Source of the DNA: Robertmurraya sp. FSL R5-0851
GTDB taxonomy: Bacteria > Bacillota > Bacilli > Bacillales > Cytobacillaceae
Direction of reading: 5' to 3'
Length of the DNA: 64,000 nucleotides
NCBI RefSeq assembly: GCF_038002965.1
Contig: NZ_JBBOOE010000001.1
Coordinates: forward strand, 3,701,001 to 3,765,000
A program made the translations under genes and the position numbers. Positions 9,085 to 17,977 of this stretch are shown here, one piece after another. The notes beneath the pieces are model-generated. The model was not told the origin of the DNA and made no database searches. It was given only the letters and a program-made list of their open reading frames with translations. How positions within the stretch are numbered: position 1 is the first letter of the stretch; each line of letters opens with the position of its first letter.

Positions 9085-9398
9085 AGAAGAAAAAACAAAG
9101 TTTGGGATATGAAGCGTAGCTTTTCTAACTATTAATGGTTTTTTTTTTGGATAGATTGTTTTTTACAATTATTCTATACAACCCCTTTTTGATACACTGA
9201 CATATTTCTATTTTGTTTTTGTCACAAGGCGTTTCATTTCTGTAACTCATTTTTTTAGTTGTTATCCATTACAATAAAAGCTTGACCTATTTTCTAATCC
9301 ACAGAACATAAATAGAATAGATATAATCTGACTCTCTAAAAATTAGAAGAGATACCAAATAAGCTGACTTTAAGATGAAGAATAGGAAGGTCTAAATA
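9085..9398. other. Intergenic region, no gene seen
   Basis: This AT-rich divergent intergenic region is about 310 bp. A TTGACC near 9282 could be a -35 element for the phosphatase at 9399, but no convincing -10 at the right spacing was found. Confidence 0.4.
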
Positions 9399-10235
9399 AT
9401 GAAAAAGGCTATTTTTTTGGACATCGATGGAACTTTGGTTAACGATAAACTTATCATCCCTGAATCAGCCAAACTTGCCGTACAAAAGGCTAAAGAAAAT
9501 GGCCACCTTGTTTTTATTTGTACAGGAAGGCCAAAATCGCTAATTTCCCCTGATATACTGGAAGTTGGGTTTGATGGGATTATCGGTTCTGCTGGAGGGT
9601 ACATAGAAATGGACCAAGAGGTGTTATTACACGTAAATGTTAAAAAAGAGGATGTAAAGCATGTTGTAGACTTTTTTAACCATCATGGCATCGAGTTTAA
9701 TCTCGAATCAAACATCGGTATATTTACTGGTAAAAACGGTAACACTCGTATGCGTTCCATTTTAGAACAATTACATAAAGCTGATCCTAATTCAAAAATA
9801 GACTTAGAAAAAGGATTTGAGTCTATTTTCGATACAATTATTGAGAGTGAAGACTTACTTAGAGATGATATTAATAAGATTTCCTTTTTTGGGTCAAAAT
9901 TACCACTCGAGAGGATAAAAGAAGAATTCGAATCTAAATTCACGGTCATTCCTAGTACAGTAGCTGCTTTCGGAGAAAATTGTGGTGAAATATCCATTCT
10001 TGGTGTAAATAAGGCGACAGGTATCGAAAAGATCATTAATCACTTAAACATAAAAAAAGAGGATACCTTCGGATATGGCGATAGCTGGAATGATTTAGAA
10101 ATGATAGAATTCGTCCACTACGGAATCGCAATGGGAAATGCAAATGAAGCAGTTAAGAAAATAGCTAATGATGTGACAGATACACATGATGATGATGGTA
10201 TCTATAATAGTTTCAAAAAATATGGCTTGATCTAA
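9399..10235 (+). CDS. Cof-type HAD family phosphatase
   Basis: This 278-residue cytosolic phosphatase belongs to the Cof/IIB branch of the HAD superfamily. Motif I is FLDIDGTLV with the nucleophile Asp and acid/base Asp. Motif II is FICTGRP. The motif III Lys lies in the ISILGVNKATGI region, and motif IV is GYGDSWNDLEMI. A C2 cap lies between motifs II and III. Members dephosphorylate sugar phosphates, pyridoxal phosphate or flavin precursors; the substrate cannot be read from the sequence. AGGAAGG precedes the ATG, and an intrinsic terminator follows at 10243. Confidence 0.87.
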   Translation: MKKAIFLDIDGTLVNDKLIIPESAKLAVQKAKENGHLVFICTGRPKSLISPDILEVGFDGIIGSAGGYIEMDQEVLLHVNVKKEDVKHVVDFFNHHGIEFNLESNIGIFTGKNGNTRMRSILEQLHKADPNSKIDLEKGFESIFDTIIESEDLLRDDINKISFFGSKLPLERIKEEFESKFTVIPSTVAAFGENCGEISILGVNKATGIEKIINHLNIKKEDTFGYGDSWNDLEMIEFVHYGIAMGNANEAVKKIANDVTDTHDDDGIYNSFKKYGLI

Positions 10236-10242
10236 TTCATTT

Positions 10243-10267
10243 CAAAAAACCGCCAAGGCGGTTTTTC
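10243..10267 (+). terminator. Intrinsic terminator after the HAD phosphatase
   Basis: AAAAACCGCC and GGCGGTTTTT form a tight stem with an AA loop and T-run. Confidence 0.8.
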
Positions 10268-10289
10268 TGATTTTATTCCTCTTAATTAC

Positions 10290-11147
10290 TTAAAGTAGGT
10301 CCCATTTTTTAATTGCCTCTTCCTTTTTCTTTAAATCATTGAGGTTACTTGTGTAATCTTTCGCATAGATAATTGAAAAAAGCGTATCAAGGATATACTC
10401 AAACGATATTTGAGAAGAAAATGTTCCTACTTTGAAATTGTCATATTCGTCATGTGGGACCTCAATTGTCAAATTACATAGTTTAGACATTGTTGATTCA
10501 GAATTACTAGTTAACATGATTGAAGGAATTTTCATTGAAGCGAGATATTTGATTATTTTCATGTGTGAAACTGAATTCCCAGTATAACTAATAAAAATGG
10601 CACAATCCAATTTGTCCATGCTTAACGTATTCCATATTCCTTCTCCATATTCATCAGCGATAATTAAGTGCTTATTAATTTTAATAAATTTGTTTTGAAA
10701 GCTACGAGCACGAATCTGGGAATCTCCATTGCCAAATAGATAAATTCGTTTCGCATTCCTAATCATTTCTACTGCTTTATTTAATTCTTCCTTATCCAAT
10801 TTCCCCATCGTTTTTCTTATAGTTTCAATCGTCAAATCAGCCATTTTTTTGGCAATGTTGATAGAACTATCAGTTGGGAGAAAAGGAAAGTTAGGATCAA
10901 CATGTGTAATAGTATGCTTATTACTTTGAATTTCATGGATCAATGCTCCTTTGAAATTTCTATACCCAGAAAATCCTAATTTCTGACAAAGCCTAATGAT
11001 TGCAGAGTGGGATGTAAAGGTATTCTCTGCCAGCTCTTGGATATACATATTTGGGACATCTTCTTGGTTTATTAAAATGAAATCAGCAATTCTTATTTCA
11101 GTGTCAGTAAACCCTTGCTTGTGTTCAAGCTTATCTAATAATGTCAT
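10290..11147 (-). CDS. MurR/RpiR family transcriptional regulator
   Basis: This 285-residue protein has an N-terminal RpiR helix-turn-helix (about 1-80, with LAENTFTSHSAIIRLCQKLG) and a C-terminal SIS domain (about 125-255, with IYLFGNGDSQIRARSFQNK and IFISYTGNSVSHMK). The ATG at 11147 is preferred over one twelve bases upstream because GGAGGG lies between them. It is divergent from the oxidoreductase at 11374, in the same association of RpiR gene and Gfo/Idh/MocA gene as at 1.5-4.4 kb, so it probably regulates that gene in response to a phosphosugar. Confidence 0.87.
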   Translation of the reverse strand: MTLLDKLEHKQGFTDTEIRIADFILINQEDVPNMYIQELAENTFTSHSAIIRLCQKLGFSGYRNFKGALIHEIQSNKHTITHVDPNFPFLPTDSSINIAKKMADLTIETIRKTMGKLDKEELNKAVEMIRNAKRIYLFGNGDSQIRARSFQNKFIKINKHLIIADEYGEGIWNTLSMDKLDCAIFISYTGNSVSHMKIIKYLASMKIPSIMLTSNSESTMSKLCNLTIEVPHDEYDNFKVGTFSSQISFEYILDTLFSIIYAKDYTSNLNDLKKKEEAIKKWDLL

Positions 11148-11373
11148 ATTTCCCTCCATTGGATTGACAATAAATAATTATTTATATCGATTCATTTCAT
11201 AACTAATATACCAAATCACAATGGTGAACTCTTCTTTAAACATTATGTTCAGCCAAATTTCACCGAATATAAGTATTGTTGAAAATGAGGTCCTATTAGA
11301 TATATAAGCGTTCTCAATACTTATCATCTCAATTATAATCAAGCTAGCAAAAGAGAATTGGAGTGGTTTTTTT

Positions 11374-12384
11374 ATGTTAACGATTGCTTATATTGGAAAT
11401 GGAAAAAGTACGAACCGCTATCACCTACCTTTTTCATTAAAAAACGAAAACATTCGCGTGAAAACTATTTACTCTCGACGAGATAACAGCGTTTGGGATA
11501 AAATACCAGAAGTAAATTATGTTCATGATTTAAATAAAATCTGGCTCGACGAAGAAATTCAATTAGTCGTCATTTGTACCCCAGTAGAACATTATGAATA
11601 TGCTAAATTGGCACTTGAAAACGGTAAACATGTATTAGTCGAAAAGCCATTCACACAGACTTCTGACCAAGCAAAAGAGTTATTTGCCTATGCAAAAGAA
11701 AAGAATCTATTTATTCAATGCTATCAAAATCGCCGGTTTGATTCAGATTTCCTAACCGTACAAAAGGTAATTAATAGTGGTGTATTAGGAGATATTTTAG
11801 AAGTGGAAATGCACTATGATTATTTCAGACCTGAAGTACCAAAGTCTTTAAAGTTTTCTAGAGAAAACAGCTATCTGTATGGACATGGATGCCATACAAT
11901 CGATCAAGTACTCTCTTATTTTGGTAATCCAAATCATATTACTTATGATGTGAGACAACTTCTTGGAAAAGGACATTTTAATGACTATTTTGATTTGGAT
12001 TTCTTTTATGACTCCACAAAGGTTTCTGTTAAATCTAGTTATTTCCGTCTGAAAGAACGTCCTAGCTTTATCGTATATGGTAAAAAAGGTGTGTTTGTGA
12101 AACAAACAAAAGATAGACAAGAAGAACACTTGAAACTATTTTATATGCCAACCAATAAGGATTTCGGGATTGATTTACCAGAACACTATGGCGTTCTAAC
12201 CTATGTGGATGATGATGGAAACTACCATGAAGAAAAAGTCATTTCTGAAGTTGGTGACTACGGGCGAATTTACACTGGAGTATATGAATCGATCATTAAT
12301 GGAAAAGAGAAAATTGTTAAGGATGAGGAAACCATACGGCAAATGGAAATTTTAGAAGAAGGAATAAACCTTATCAACGAATAA
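11374..12384 (+). CDS. Gfo/Idh/MocA family oxidoreductase, paralogue of the gene at 1541
   Basis: This 336-residue protein is strongly similar to the oxidoreductase at 1541. It starts with MLTIAYIGNGKSTNRYHLPF, has the EKP motif HVLVEKPFTQT near residue 90, then CYQNRRFDSDFLTVQKVI, and the C-terminal half ends with VKDEETIRQMEILEEGI. GGAGTGG precedes the ATG. It is divergent from an RpiR gene. Downstream lies only a short remnant of a second oxidoreductase, so this looks like a decayed duplicate of the two-gene operon at 1.5-3.5 kb. Confidence 0.88.
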   Translation: MLTIAYIGNGKSTNRYHLPFSLKNENIRVKTIYSRRDNSVWDKIPEVNYVHDLNKIWLDEEIQLVVICTPVEHYEYAKLALENGKHVLVEKPFTQTSDQAKELFAYAKEKNLFIQCYQNRRFDSDFLTVQKVINSGVLGDILEVEMHYDYFRPEVPKSLKFSRENSYLYGHGCHTIDQVLSYFGNPNHITYDVRQLLGKGHFNDYFDLDFFYDSTKVSVKSSYFRLKERPSFIVYGKKGVFVKQTKDRQEEHLKLFYMPTNKDFGIDLPEHYGVLTYVDDDGNYHEEKVISEVGDYGRIYTGVYESIINGKEKIVKDEETIRQMEILEEGINLINE

Positions 12385-12420
12385 AATTATTTGTTCGCTA
12401 TTTATCATAAGAAAGAGGTC

Positions 12421-12528
12421 ATTCACTTTAAACTTGCAATACTAGGTTCTGGCCAGATAGTCGCAGATTTCACAACAATGGCGGGAGATTTACCAGATAT
12501 CTTTGGAACAGAACAAACCAGCAGTTGA
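12421..12528 (+). pseudogene. Remnant of a second Gfo/Idh/MocA oxidoreductase gene
   Basis: After the oxidoreductase at 11374, the sequence reads FKLAILGSGQIVADFTT followed by GDLPDIFGTEQTSS and a stop. The first part is the start of a Rossmann domain like the family's MKLAILGSGKIV. The second part looks like the residues that usually lie some 12-15 positions further on (the DLP... then FGTE turn), so an internal deletion is likely. No ATG is present (ATT, CAC, TTT at the start), although AAAGAGG precedes it. The remainder of the gene is gone. Confidence 0.65.
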
Positions 12529-12553
12529 TAGAGTTGCACCTGTACAATACTAA

Positions 12554-12590
12554 TAATGAAACCTCTTCAATTAAATGAAGAGGTTTCACA
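12554..12590 (+). terminator. Intrinsic terminator-like hairpin
   Basis: GAAACCTCTTCA pairs with TGAAGAGGTTTC around ATTAAA. It lies between the remnant and pfkA. The T-run is weak on both strands. Confidence 0.6.
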
Positions 12591-12650
12591 AAGACAGTAG
12601 CCAAACTTACAATCCTTCGAGTTTGAATTTCATTTTTTTATTCCTAATAA

Positions 12651-13610
12651 CTACATGGATAAACTAAGTGCTAATTGATACAATGACATATCAATTTCGT
12701 GTATTTCTGTCGAAGCTTGTTCAAAAGTGGTATAAGTGATTTTACCATTCTTTACACTAACCATACTTCCATGTTCCCCACTAATTAGGATATCCACAGC
12801 TTTTGCTCCCATTTGACTACCTATCATCCGATCATAGGCAGTAGGCGTCCCACCACGTTGTAAGAATCCTAGTACAACCACCCTAGTATCTAGTTGTATG
12901 TGGTCTTGTAACTCTTTTTTTATATCCTCAGCACTACACACACCCTCTGCAACAATGATGATACAATCCTTTTGTCCACGATCCCTTGCCGTATGAATAC
13001 GGGCAATGACATCTTTAATATCGTAAGTTGCCTCCGGAATAATGATTGATTCTGCTTCCGAACAAAGTCCAGCCCATAAGGCAATGTCCCCCGCACCACG
13101 TCCCATAACCTCCACAATTGAAGTTTTTTCGTGTGAATAAGCAGTATCACGAATTTTATCAATCGCATCAATTGCAGTACTTACTGCTGTATTAAAACCT
13201 ATTGAATAATCTGTACCAGATATATCATTATCGATGGTTCCAGGTATGCCCACAACAGGTAGTCCCTTTTCACATAATTTCAACGCACCTTGAAAAGATC
13301 CATCTCCACCTATTACAACAAGTCCATCAATATTTAAATCCTTTAAATTTTGTATTGCTTCATGCTGCGATTCATCCAATTTAAATCGCTCACTTCTTGA
13401 TGTACGTAGTATCGTTCCCCCACGCTGTATAATTCCATCAACAAACTTTTGATCCATCGGAACGATATTTCCTTCTAACAGACCCTCATAACCATTGTAA
13501 ACACCGAATACTTCTAACCCCTTATCGATCCCTCTCAAAACTACCGCTCGAATGGCAGCATTCATTCCAGGAGAATCTCCACCACTAGTTAGTACAGCAA
13601 TTCTTCTCAT
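12651..13610 (-). CDS. pfkA: 6-phosphofructokinase (ATP-dependent)
   Basis: This protein phosphorylates fructose 6-phosphate to the 1,6-bisphosphate in glycolysis. It has 319 residues, the standard length for bacterial PfkA. It shows the ATP site IAVLTSGGDSPGMNAAIR, GGDGSFQGA, the catalytic GIPGTIDNDI, the EVMGRGAGDIA segment, IIVAEGV and FLQRGGTPTAYDR. It stands alone, not next to accA or pyk as the housekeeping pfkA does in bacilli, so it may be an additional copy. In the RuMP cycle of methylotrophic bacilli, extra phosphofructokinase regenerates the formaldehyde acceptor, and hxlAB lies 6 kb away; that link is inference. Confidence 0.9.
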   Translation of the reverse strand: MRRIAVLTSGGDSPGMNAAIRAVVLRGIDKGLEVFGVYNGYEGLLEGNIVPMDQKFVDGIIQRGGTILRTSRSERFKLDESQHEAIQNLKDLNIDGLVVIGGDGSFQGALKLCEKGLPVVGIPGTIDNDISGTDYSIGFNTAVSTAIDAIDKIRDTAYSHEKTSIVEVMGRGAGDIALWAGLCSEAESIIIPEATYDIKDVIARIHTARDRGQKDCIIIVAEGVCSAEDIKKELQDHIQLDTRVVVLGFLQRGGTPTAYDRMIGSQMGAKAVDILISGEHGSMVSVKNGKITYTTFEQASTEIHEIDMSLYQLALSLSM

Positions 13611-13947
13611 AATTCCCCTTCTTTCATTATGTAATTTATAAAGCGGTTCAGTTACATGCCTACTTAGCTAATCTCTAAGTATTAAATATTAAACTACTTC
13701 TTTTTATTTCTCTACGAAGTATTTTAATATTTAATATATTTTTCTTCTTAGTTGGTGTCAACTATCTATAAATAAGAGCGTCATCCATTTTTTAGAAAAG
13801 GCTCATTCTTATTAACATATAGACAAAGTGTCCTTAGAACATTAATAGATGTTGCTGGCAATTACAATCTACGACCATTACTCTCCAGTTATAAACAACC
13901 TATGATATGTCAAGAATTAAGACATAATCATAAGGAGTTGGAGTACG
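13611..13947. other. Intergenic region with a long AT-rich inverted repeat (13681-13735)
   Basis: Arms 13681-13700 and 13716-13735 match at 19 of 20 positions around a 15-base loop. The hairpin lies about 70 bp upstream of pfkA and could be an operator, an attenuator or a MITE-like remnant. No gene is seen in this gap. Confidence 0.6.
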
Positions 13948-14256
13948 ATGATCCACAAATTGAATAAACTAGGTGCTACTGATAATAATTGGTCAAACCT
14001 TAAAATGGTTGGAATTAGCACAGAAGAGCACTATCAATGGTTATGGGAAGTTTATCTTCATTATGGAGAAGTAAAACGTATCCTAAGTTCAAAGAGAGCT
14101 GTTGGTATGTATGGAGGAAGAGAAGCCGCCTGGAATTCTATTGGATATACCCCTCCTGAAATCGAGGAATATGTTAGGAACCTAGGTAAAATGATCGGAC
14201 AACTGTATGTTTCCACAAAGGATATACAAAACCAACACATTTCAGATATATCCTAA
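13948..14256 (+). CDS. Small protein of unknown function
   Basis: This 102-residue soluble protein is preceded by a good ribosome binding site (AAGGAGTTGGAG) about eight bases before the ATG. It has no signal peptide, membrane segment or motif that I recognise. The composition is mixed, with a central WLWEVYLHYGEVKRIL segment that is probably helical and a GMYGGREAAWNSIGYTPPE turn. It is followed by an intrinsic terminator, so it appears to be a monocistronic real gene. I cannot assign a function. Confidence 0.6.
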   Translation: MIHKLNKLGATDNNWSNLKMVGISTEEHYQWLWEVYLHYGEVKRILSSKRAVGMYGGREAAWNSIGYTPPEIEEYVRNLGKMIGQLYVSTKDIQNQHISDIS

Positions 14257-14265
14257 CATGAGAAA

Positions 14266-14300
14266 ATTGGCCCCATCTAAAAAGAGTTAGGGGCCTTGTT
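14266..14300 (+). terminator. Intrinsic terminator
   Basis: GGCCCC and GGGGCC pair across a 15-base loop and are followed by a T-rich tail. It lies between convergent genes. Confidence 0.65.
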
Positions 14301-14304
14301 TTTA

Positions 14305-14841
14305 TCAAGATTTTGTAGCATCTTCAATAATCCAATCAGATGCACTTAATAAATCAGGAAAGACAGCATCAGCTAATGGGTCACTGTCTCCAAGAAAAAC
14401 ACCTTTTGTTCCTACTTTCTTTCCTGCTTGGATGTCTGTGTCCGTATCACCGACCATATAAGACTGTGCTAGGTCAATCTGATATTTTTCGGCTAAGTCA
14501 GTAATCATTTTGGAGCCAGGTTTTCTGCATTCACATCCCGCTTTTGGTTTATGAGGGCAGTAGGCCACATCTTTAATGACTGCTCCCTCCTTTTTAAGTT
14601 CACCTATCATGTGTTCATGGATCGTTTCGAGTTGATTCGCTTTCATGAACCCTAACCCGACTCCCCCTTGATTAGTCACAACAAAAATATTGTCTCCAAA
14701 CACTTTATTTAACTTCCGAATTGCCTCTGAAACACCAGGTAAGAAAAATAATTCCGTGGGCTTGTTTACAAATTTCACTCTTTCTGTTAAGACTTCGTTT
14801 ATGACGCCATCTCTATCTAAAAATACCGCTCGTTTACCCAC
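14305..14841 (-). CDS. HAD-IIIA phosphatase, GmhB-like
   Basis: This 178-residue cytosolic phosphatase of the HAD-IIIA/histidinol-phosphatase-like family resembles D-glycero-D-manno-heptose 1,7-bisphosphate 7-phosphatase. Motif I is FLDRDGVINE, motif II VVTNQGGVG, and motif IV MVGDTDTDIQAG. A zinc site is visible as CPHKPKAGCECRKPG, with Cys and His ligands, as in GmhB. Gram-positive homologues act on sugar bisphosphates or histidinol phosphate, so the exact substrate is open. It is a single gene. Confidence 0.82.
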   Translation of the reverse strand: MGKRAVFLDRDGVINEVLTERVKFVNKPTELFFLPGVSEAIRKLNKVFGDNIFVVTNQGGVGLGFMKANQLETIHEHMIGELKKEGAVIKDVAYCPHKPKAGCECRKPGSKMITDLAEKYQIDLAQSYMVGDTDTDIQAGKKVGTKGVFLGDSDPLADAVFPDLLSASDWIIEDATKS

Positions 14842-14939
14842 ATTTTTACCCCCTCCGTTTATTTATCTTAATCATGTACATATTATCGTAATACTATAAC
14901 CAACCCCTTGGTGGATTAAAAGGGAAATTGAATCAATAG

Positions 14940-14990
14940 AAAACACCCCAGTTGTTAGCTTTTAAAAGTCTAACAACCTGAGGTGTTTCT
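14940..14990. terminator. Long hairpin, possible terminator
   Basis: AACACC..GTTGTTAG pairs with CTAACAAC..GGTGTTT. It lies in the 14842-15406 gap, which otherwise holds only a doubtful 82-codon frame. Confidence 0.5.
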
Positions 14991-15406
14991 AACGTATCTT
15001 AATTTTTCTTGAATTAGGCAGTAAAATGGTTATAAAATTGAAAAGGAGCTGCCTCAGCAACCCCTTGTTTTTCTTCATTCTAGATATTGAAATATCCCTC
15101 ATATCCATCCAAAGGAAGTAATGAACTTTTATAAGAAAAATAGATTTACTAACGTCAAATTTATCCCATGCAGCTCCAACAGAGGATAATTCTTTGCTGA
15201 AATGAACAGGATAAGGGGAGAAAATACCATTTATCAAAAGAGTCTATGAACTCCACCATATTGTAAGATCAACAATAGCATAGAAAAGGAGAGAAAAGGT
15301 TGGTTCTTATCTTTTTTATTATAGTCGCAATCTCCCTTTTCATCTGCCTTGACTATCATAGGACAAAAAGAAACATCCCTTTTTATGGCATGCCTCTGCT
15401 GGTTCA

Positions 15407-15883
15407 TTACCTTGATTTAACTAATGGTTTTGTTAGTAAATGAAAATACCAAGGAAACAAGAATTTAAAAATGATAAAATACACCGGTATTCCATACCAT
15501 GTGTTCCAACCGTTATTTTTCATGTATCCAACCTGAACTAAGCCTAACTCTAAGACAAAGCATAGCAATGTAAAAGATAATACAAAAAACCATTTCTTTT
15601 GAGGCTTATAAAAATTAACATAGATGGTCGCTATACTCGCAGGGACAATGCCAATTAATAACGCATCACTTAGCTCAATGGATATTTTTTTAGCTAGATC
15701 AAATAGGTTAAATGTGGACATTGATATCGTATCAAAAGTCCATGTCAAACCGGCTGAAAAAACAAATGTAATCAATATGCCTACCCATGTTAAATTTTTT
15801 TTAGGCATGGTTAATACAAATACTATTGATATAAACACTAAGATCCAGACATACCATTCACCTTCATACTTCATAAATTCCAT
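15407..15883 (-). CDS. Multi-pass membrane protein, CBO0543-like
   Basis: This 158-residue protein has about five hydrophobic segments (near residues 10-27, 31-50, 74-92, 100-120 and 128-150). It has the Trp/Tyr-rich features of the CBO0543 family, such as KNNGWNTWYGIPVY near the C-terminus. It resembles in size and layout the protein at 6658. The function of the family is unknown. It is a single gene, and no regulatory signals are evident. Confidence 0.68.
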   Translation of the reverse strand: MEFMKYEGEWYVWILVFISIVFVLTMPKKNLTWVGILITFVFSAGLTWTFDTISMSTFNLFDLAKKISIELSDALLIGIVPASIATIYVNFYKPQKKWFFVLSFTLLCFVLELGLVQVGYMKNNGWNTWYGIPVYFIIFKFLFPWYFHLLTKPLVKSR

Positions 15884-16003
15884 TTAAATCACCTTATTAG
15901 TAGTATTCTAAAGTCTTCTTTGTTTATCTTAACTTATTTAATTGGAAAATATACCAAGCCTACTCAAAGAAAAAGCTTGTAGGTATGTAACTACCTGCAA
16001 GCT

Positions 16004-16459
16004 TTAGCTTAAAAGGTTATACAGTTCATGGTAATCCTCTTCCTCAGTGAATTCATAACCTGTTATTCCGCTTAATTCCGTAGGTCGAATGGAAGTTTTA
16101 GTGTGCACTTGTTTTTTTCGATATTGATAAGGGGTTGTGTGAAATGTGTCTTTAAACAGTTTATGAAAGGAATTTAAATTAGGAAAGCCACACTCTAACG
16201 CGATTTGGATGATGGGCCGATCGGTTTCTAACAAAAACCGCACCGCATGTTCTAAGCGAATCCCATTTATATATTTAATAAACGACTGTCCCATATGATG
16301 TTGGAAATACCTTGATAAATAGGGAGCCGTAAGTTCCTCAGTATCCGCCAACTCTTGAAGTGTAATGGGATTCATATAGTGCTGCTGTATGTAATTGGTT
16401 AATCGATTCATCCGTTCAATATCTTTTTCAGAGTTGATAATAACATTCTTCTTATCCAC
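16004..16459 (-). pseudogene. AraC-family regulator, C-terminal DNA-binding fragment (split by IS)
   Basis: This fragment carries the two helix-turn-helix motifs of an AraC/XylS regulator: ITLQELADTEELTAPYLSRY and the signature IIQIALECGFPNLNSFHKLF near residues 80-115. The frame stays open from the GTG at 16459 back to the edge of the IS element (reading NSGVNPVTHFK), so the GTG is only the first in-frame start and not a real one. The N-terminal cupin half is at 17978-18472. Together they form one AraC regulator of ordinary size, interrupted by the IS3-family element. Confidence 0.85.
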
Positions 16460-16577
16460 CTTAAAATGTGTAACCGGATTAACCCCCGAATTTTGGACAA
16501 TAACTCTCTTATTCTTTCATTTCCTCAGTTTTTTATTTTATAGATTTCTTTCATTATTCTTCAAAAAGGCCATGTTG

Positions 16578-16683
16578 CTTGACATGGAGCCTCTGCGGGC
16601 ATGATTCTCCTGCCAAGAAGCCAGCTGTTTTACAACATTGGCATCGCCGAACGAGGCTATCATGCCCGCCACTCCAAATCAAG
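16578..16683. repeat. Long imperfect hairpin in the 3' region of the IS element
   Basis: Arms CTTGACATGGAG and CTCCAAATCAAG form the outer part, and GCGGGCATGAT with ATCATGCCCGC form a perfect 11-bp inner part. Related sequence is found near 53104-53121 and 53262-53306, away from any IS3 gene, so the hairpin may be an independent repeat. Confidence 0.6.
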
Positions 16684-16708
16684 CTGATGCTTTGAATGAA
16701 TACATCCA

Positions 16709-17581
16709 TTACACCCGAACCTCCTTGATCACCAATGAATCTTGTTTTTGATAGAATTCCTTTGGTGACAAATCTAGTATACTAGAATGCATACGTCTCT
16801 CGTTGTAGAACTCCATAAAATTCATGACTTCTTGATATGCTTCTGTGTAGGTTTCAAACTGCCATCTGGATAGGCAATCGTCCTCAAAAATGCGATGGAA
16901 AGACTCAATATGAGCATTCATATTTGGTGTTCTTGGTGGAATTCTTTCGTGCTCAATTTTGGAATCTTCACAAAACTTTTCAAAAGTATGGGAAATAAAC
17001 TGCGGTCCATTGTCTGTTCGGATTACAGGTTTTTCCAATTCATCATATTGTTGGCGTTTTAATAATGCCCTTTTCAGTGTCTGTTTGACATCATCTCCAG
17101 TGCAGCTTAATCCCATATGATAGGTAATGATGCCCCTGTCATAAACATCGATGATGGACATGACAAAGAAAAAGCGATCCTCACCTTCGATAAAGCCATA
17201 TTTAATGTCAGCTTCCCATAGCTGATTAGATCTTGTAATAATGCGATTTCTTGCTAGTTTCCTAGGGTATGAGACTTTCTTTTGGCGCTGTGGGCGTAAG
17301 ATGCCCAATTCTTTACAAATCCGGTATACTTTTTTCTTGTTAATTTTAAGTTTGTATTTTCGCCTTAAGACCTTAGTGAGTTTGCGATAACCATAGTTAT
17401 AGCAATCACCGGCAATCTCTTCTAGTAGAAATTCTTTAATCTGTTCGTCTGATATCTTTTGACCGTCCTCTTGGATCGAATAACCTGGTGCTGGACGTCC
17501 CTCACTTACTTTTTTCTCCTCAACACGATAATTCTTTTGATAATAGTATGTGGATCGAGGAATACCTATGATTTTAAGCAC
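16709..17581 (-). CDS. IS3-family transposase OrfB (DDE integrase core)
   Basis: This is the catalytic part of the transposase, 290 residues from its own first start but normally made as an OrfAB fusion. It contains an HTH_21-like segment (residues about 45-100) and the DDE integrase core: WEADIKYG with the first Asp, IRTDNGPQF with the second Asp, and HIESFHRIF with the catalytic Glu about 35 residues on. After a -1 shift at the A_AAA_AAG heptamer (17653-17659), the orfB frame is open through this start, so an intact fusion protein can be made. Confidence 0.92.
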   Translation of the reverse strand: MLKIIGIPRSTYYYQKNYRVEEKKVSEGRPAPGYSIQEDGQKISDEQIKEFLLEEIAGDCYNYGYRKLTKVLRRKYKLKINKKKVYRICKELGILRPQRQKKVSYPRKLARNRIITRSNQLWEADIKYGFIEGEDRFFFVMSIIDVYDRGIITYHMGLSCTGDDVKQTLKRALLKRQQYDELEKPVIRTDNGPQFISHTFEKFCEDSKIEHERIPPRTPNMNAHIESFHRIFEDDCLSRWQFETYTEAYQEVMNFMEFYNERRMHSSILDLSPKEFYQKQDSLVIKEVRV

Positions 17582-17619
17582 CTTTGAAATCGAGTAGCCT
17601 TTTTGAATCCATTTGTTAG

Positions 17620-17931
17620 CTACTTCATGCTTTTCAGCAAGTGAGGGTTTTTCTTTTTTATAAGATCCCTCAGGATCGCTATTTCAAGGTCTTTTTCACC
17701 TAATAACATTTTAAGTTTTTCATTTTCTTTGGATAATTCTTTGGAGTCTATATCTGGCAGCACAGCCACATCTACTTCACCAAATTTACCATCTTTGTAT
17801 TCACGAACCCAGCGACTAACCATATTGGGATTCAGATCATACCGGCGAGCTACAAGGGTATTCTTCCCTGTGTCTTGGGCTTCCTTGATGACTTGTAATT
17901 TAAATTCTTTAGAATGTTTTATTCGTTTCAT
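17620..17931 (-). CDS. IS3-family transposase OrfA (HTH_Tnp_1)
   Basis: This 103-residue DNA-binding subunit begins with MKRIKHSKEFKLQVIKEA. It has a helix-turn-helix (about 10-50, VARRYDLNPNMVSRWVREY) and a C-terminal leucine-zipper-like helix (LSKENEKLKMLLGEKDLEIA) typical of OrfA. The heptamer A_AAA_AAG at 17653-17659, read as ATA AAA AAG, is the classic IS3 frameshift signal and lies near the end of orfA. GGAGGC precedes the start. Confidence 0.92.
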   Translation of the reverse strand: MKRIKHSKEFKLQVIKEAQDTGKNTLVARRYDLNPNMVSRWVREYKDGKFGEVDVAVLPDIDSKELSKENEKLKMLLGEKDLEIAILRDLIKKKNPHLLKSMK

Positions 17932-17977
17932 GATGTCAGCCTCCTTGGTACATTAAGCAGTATAATAAATATTACTC

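Noticed and set aside
14989..15237. 82-codon frame on the minus strand
   Set aside because: It has no binding site and no domain, and it runs into a hairpin region. It could be a remnant but cannot be supported.
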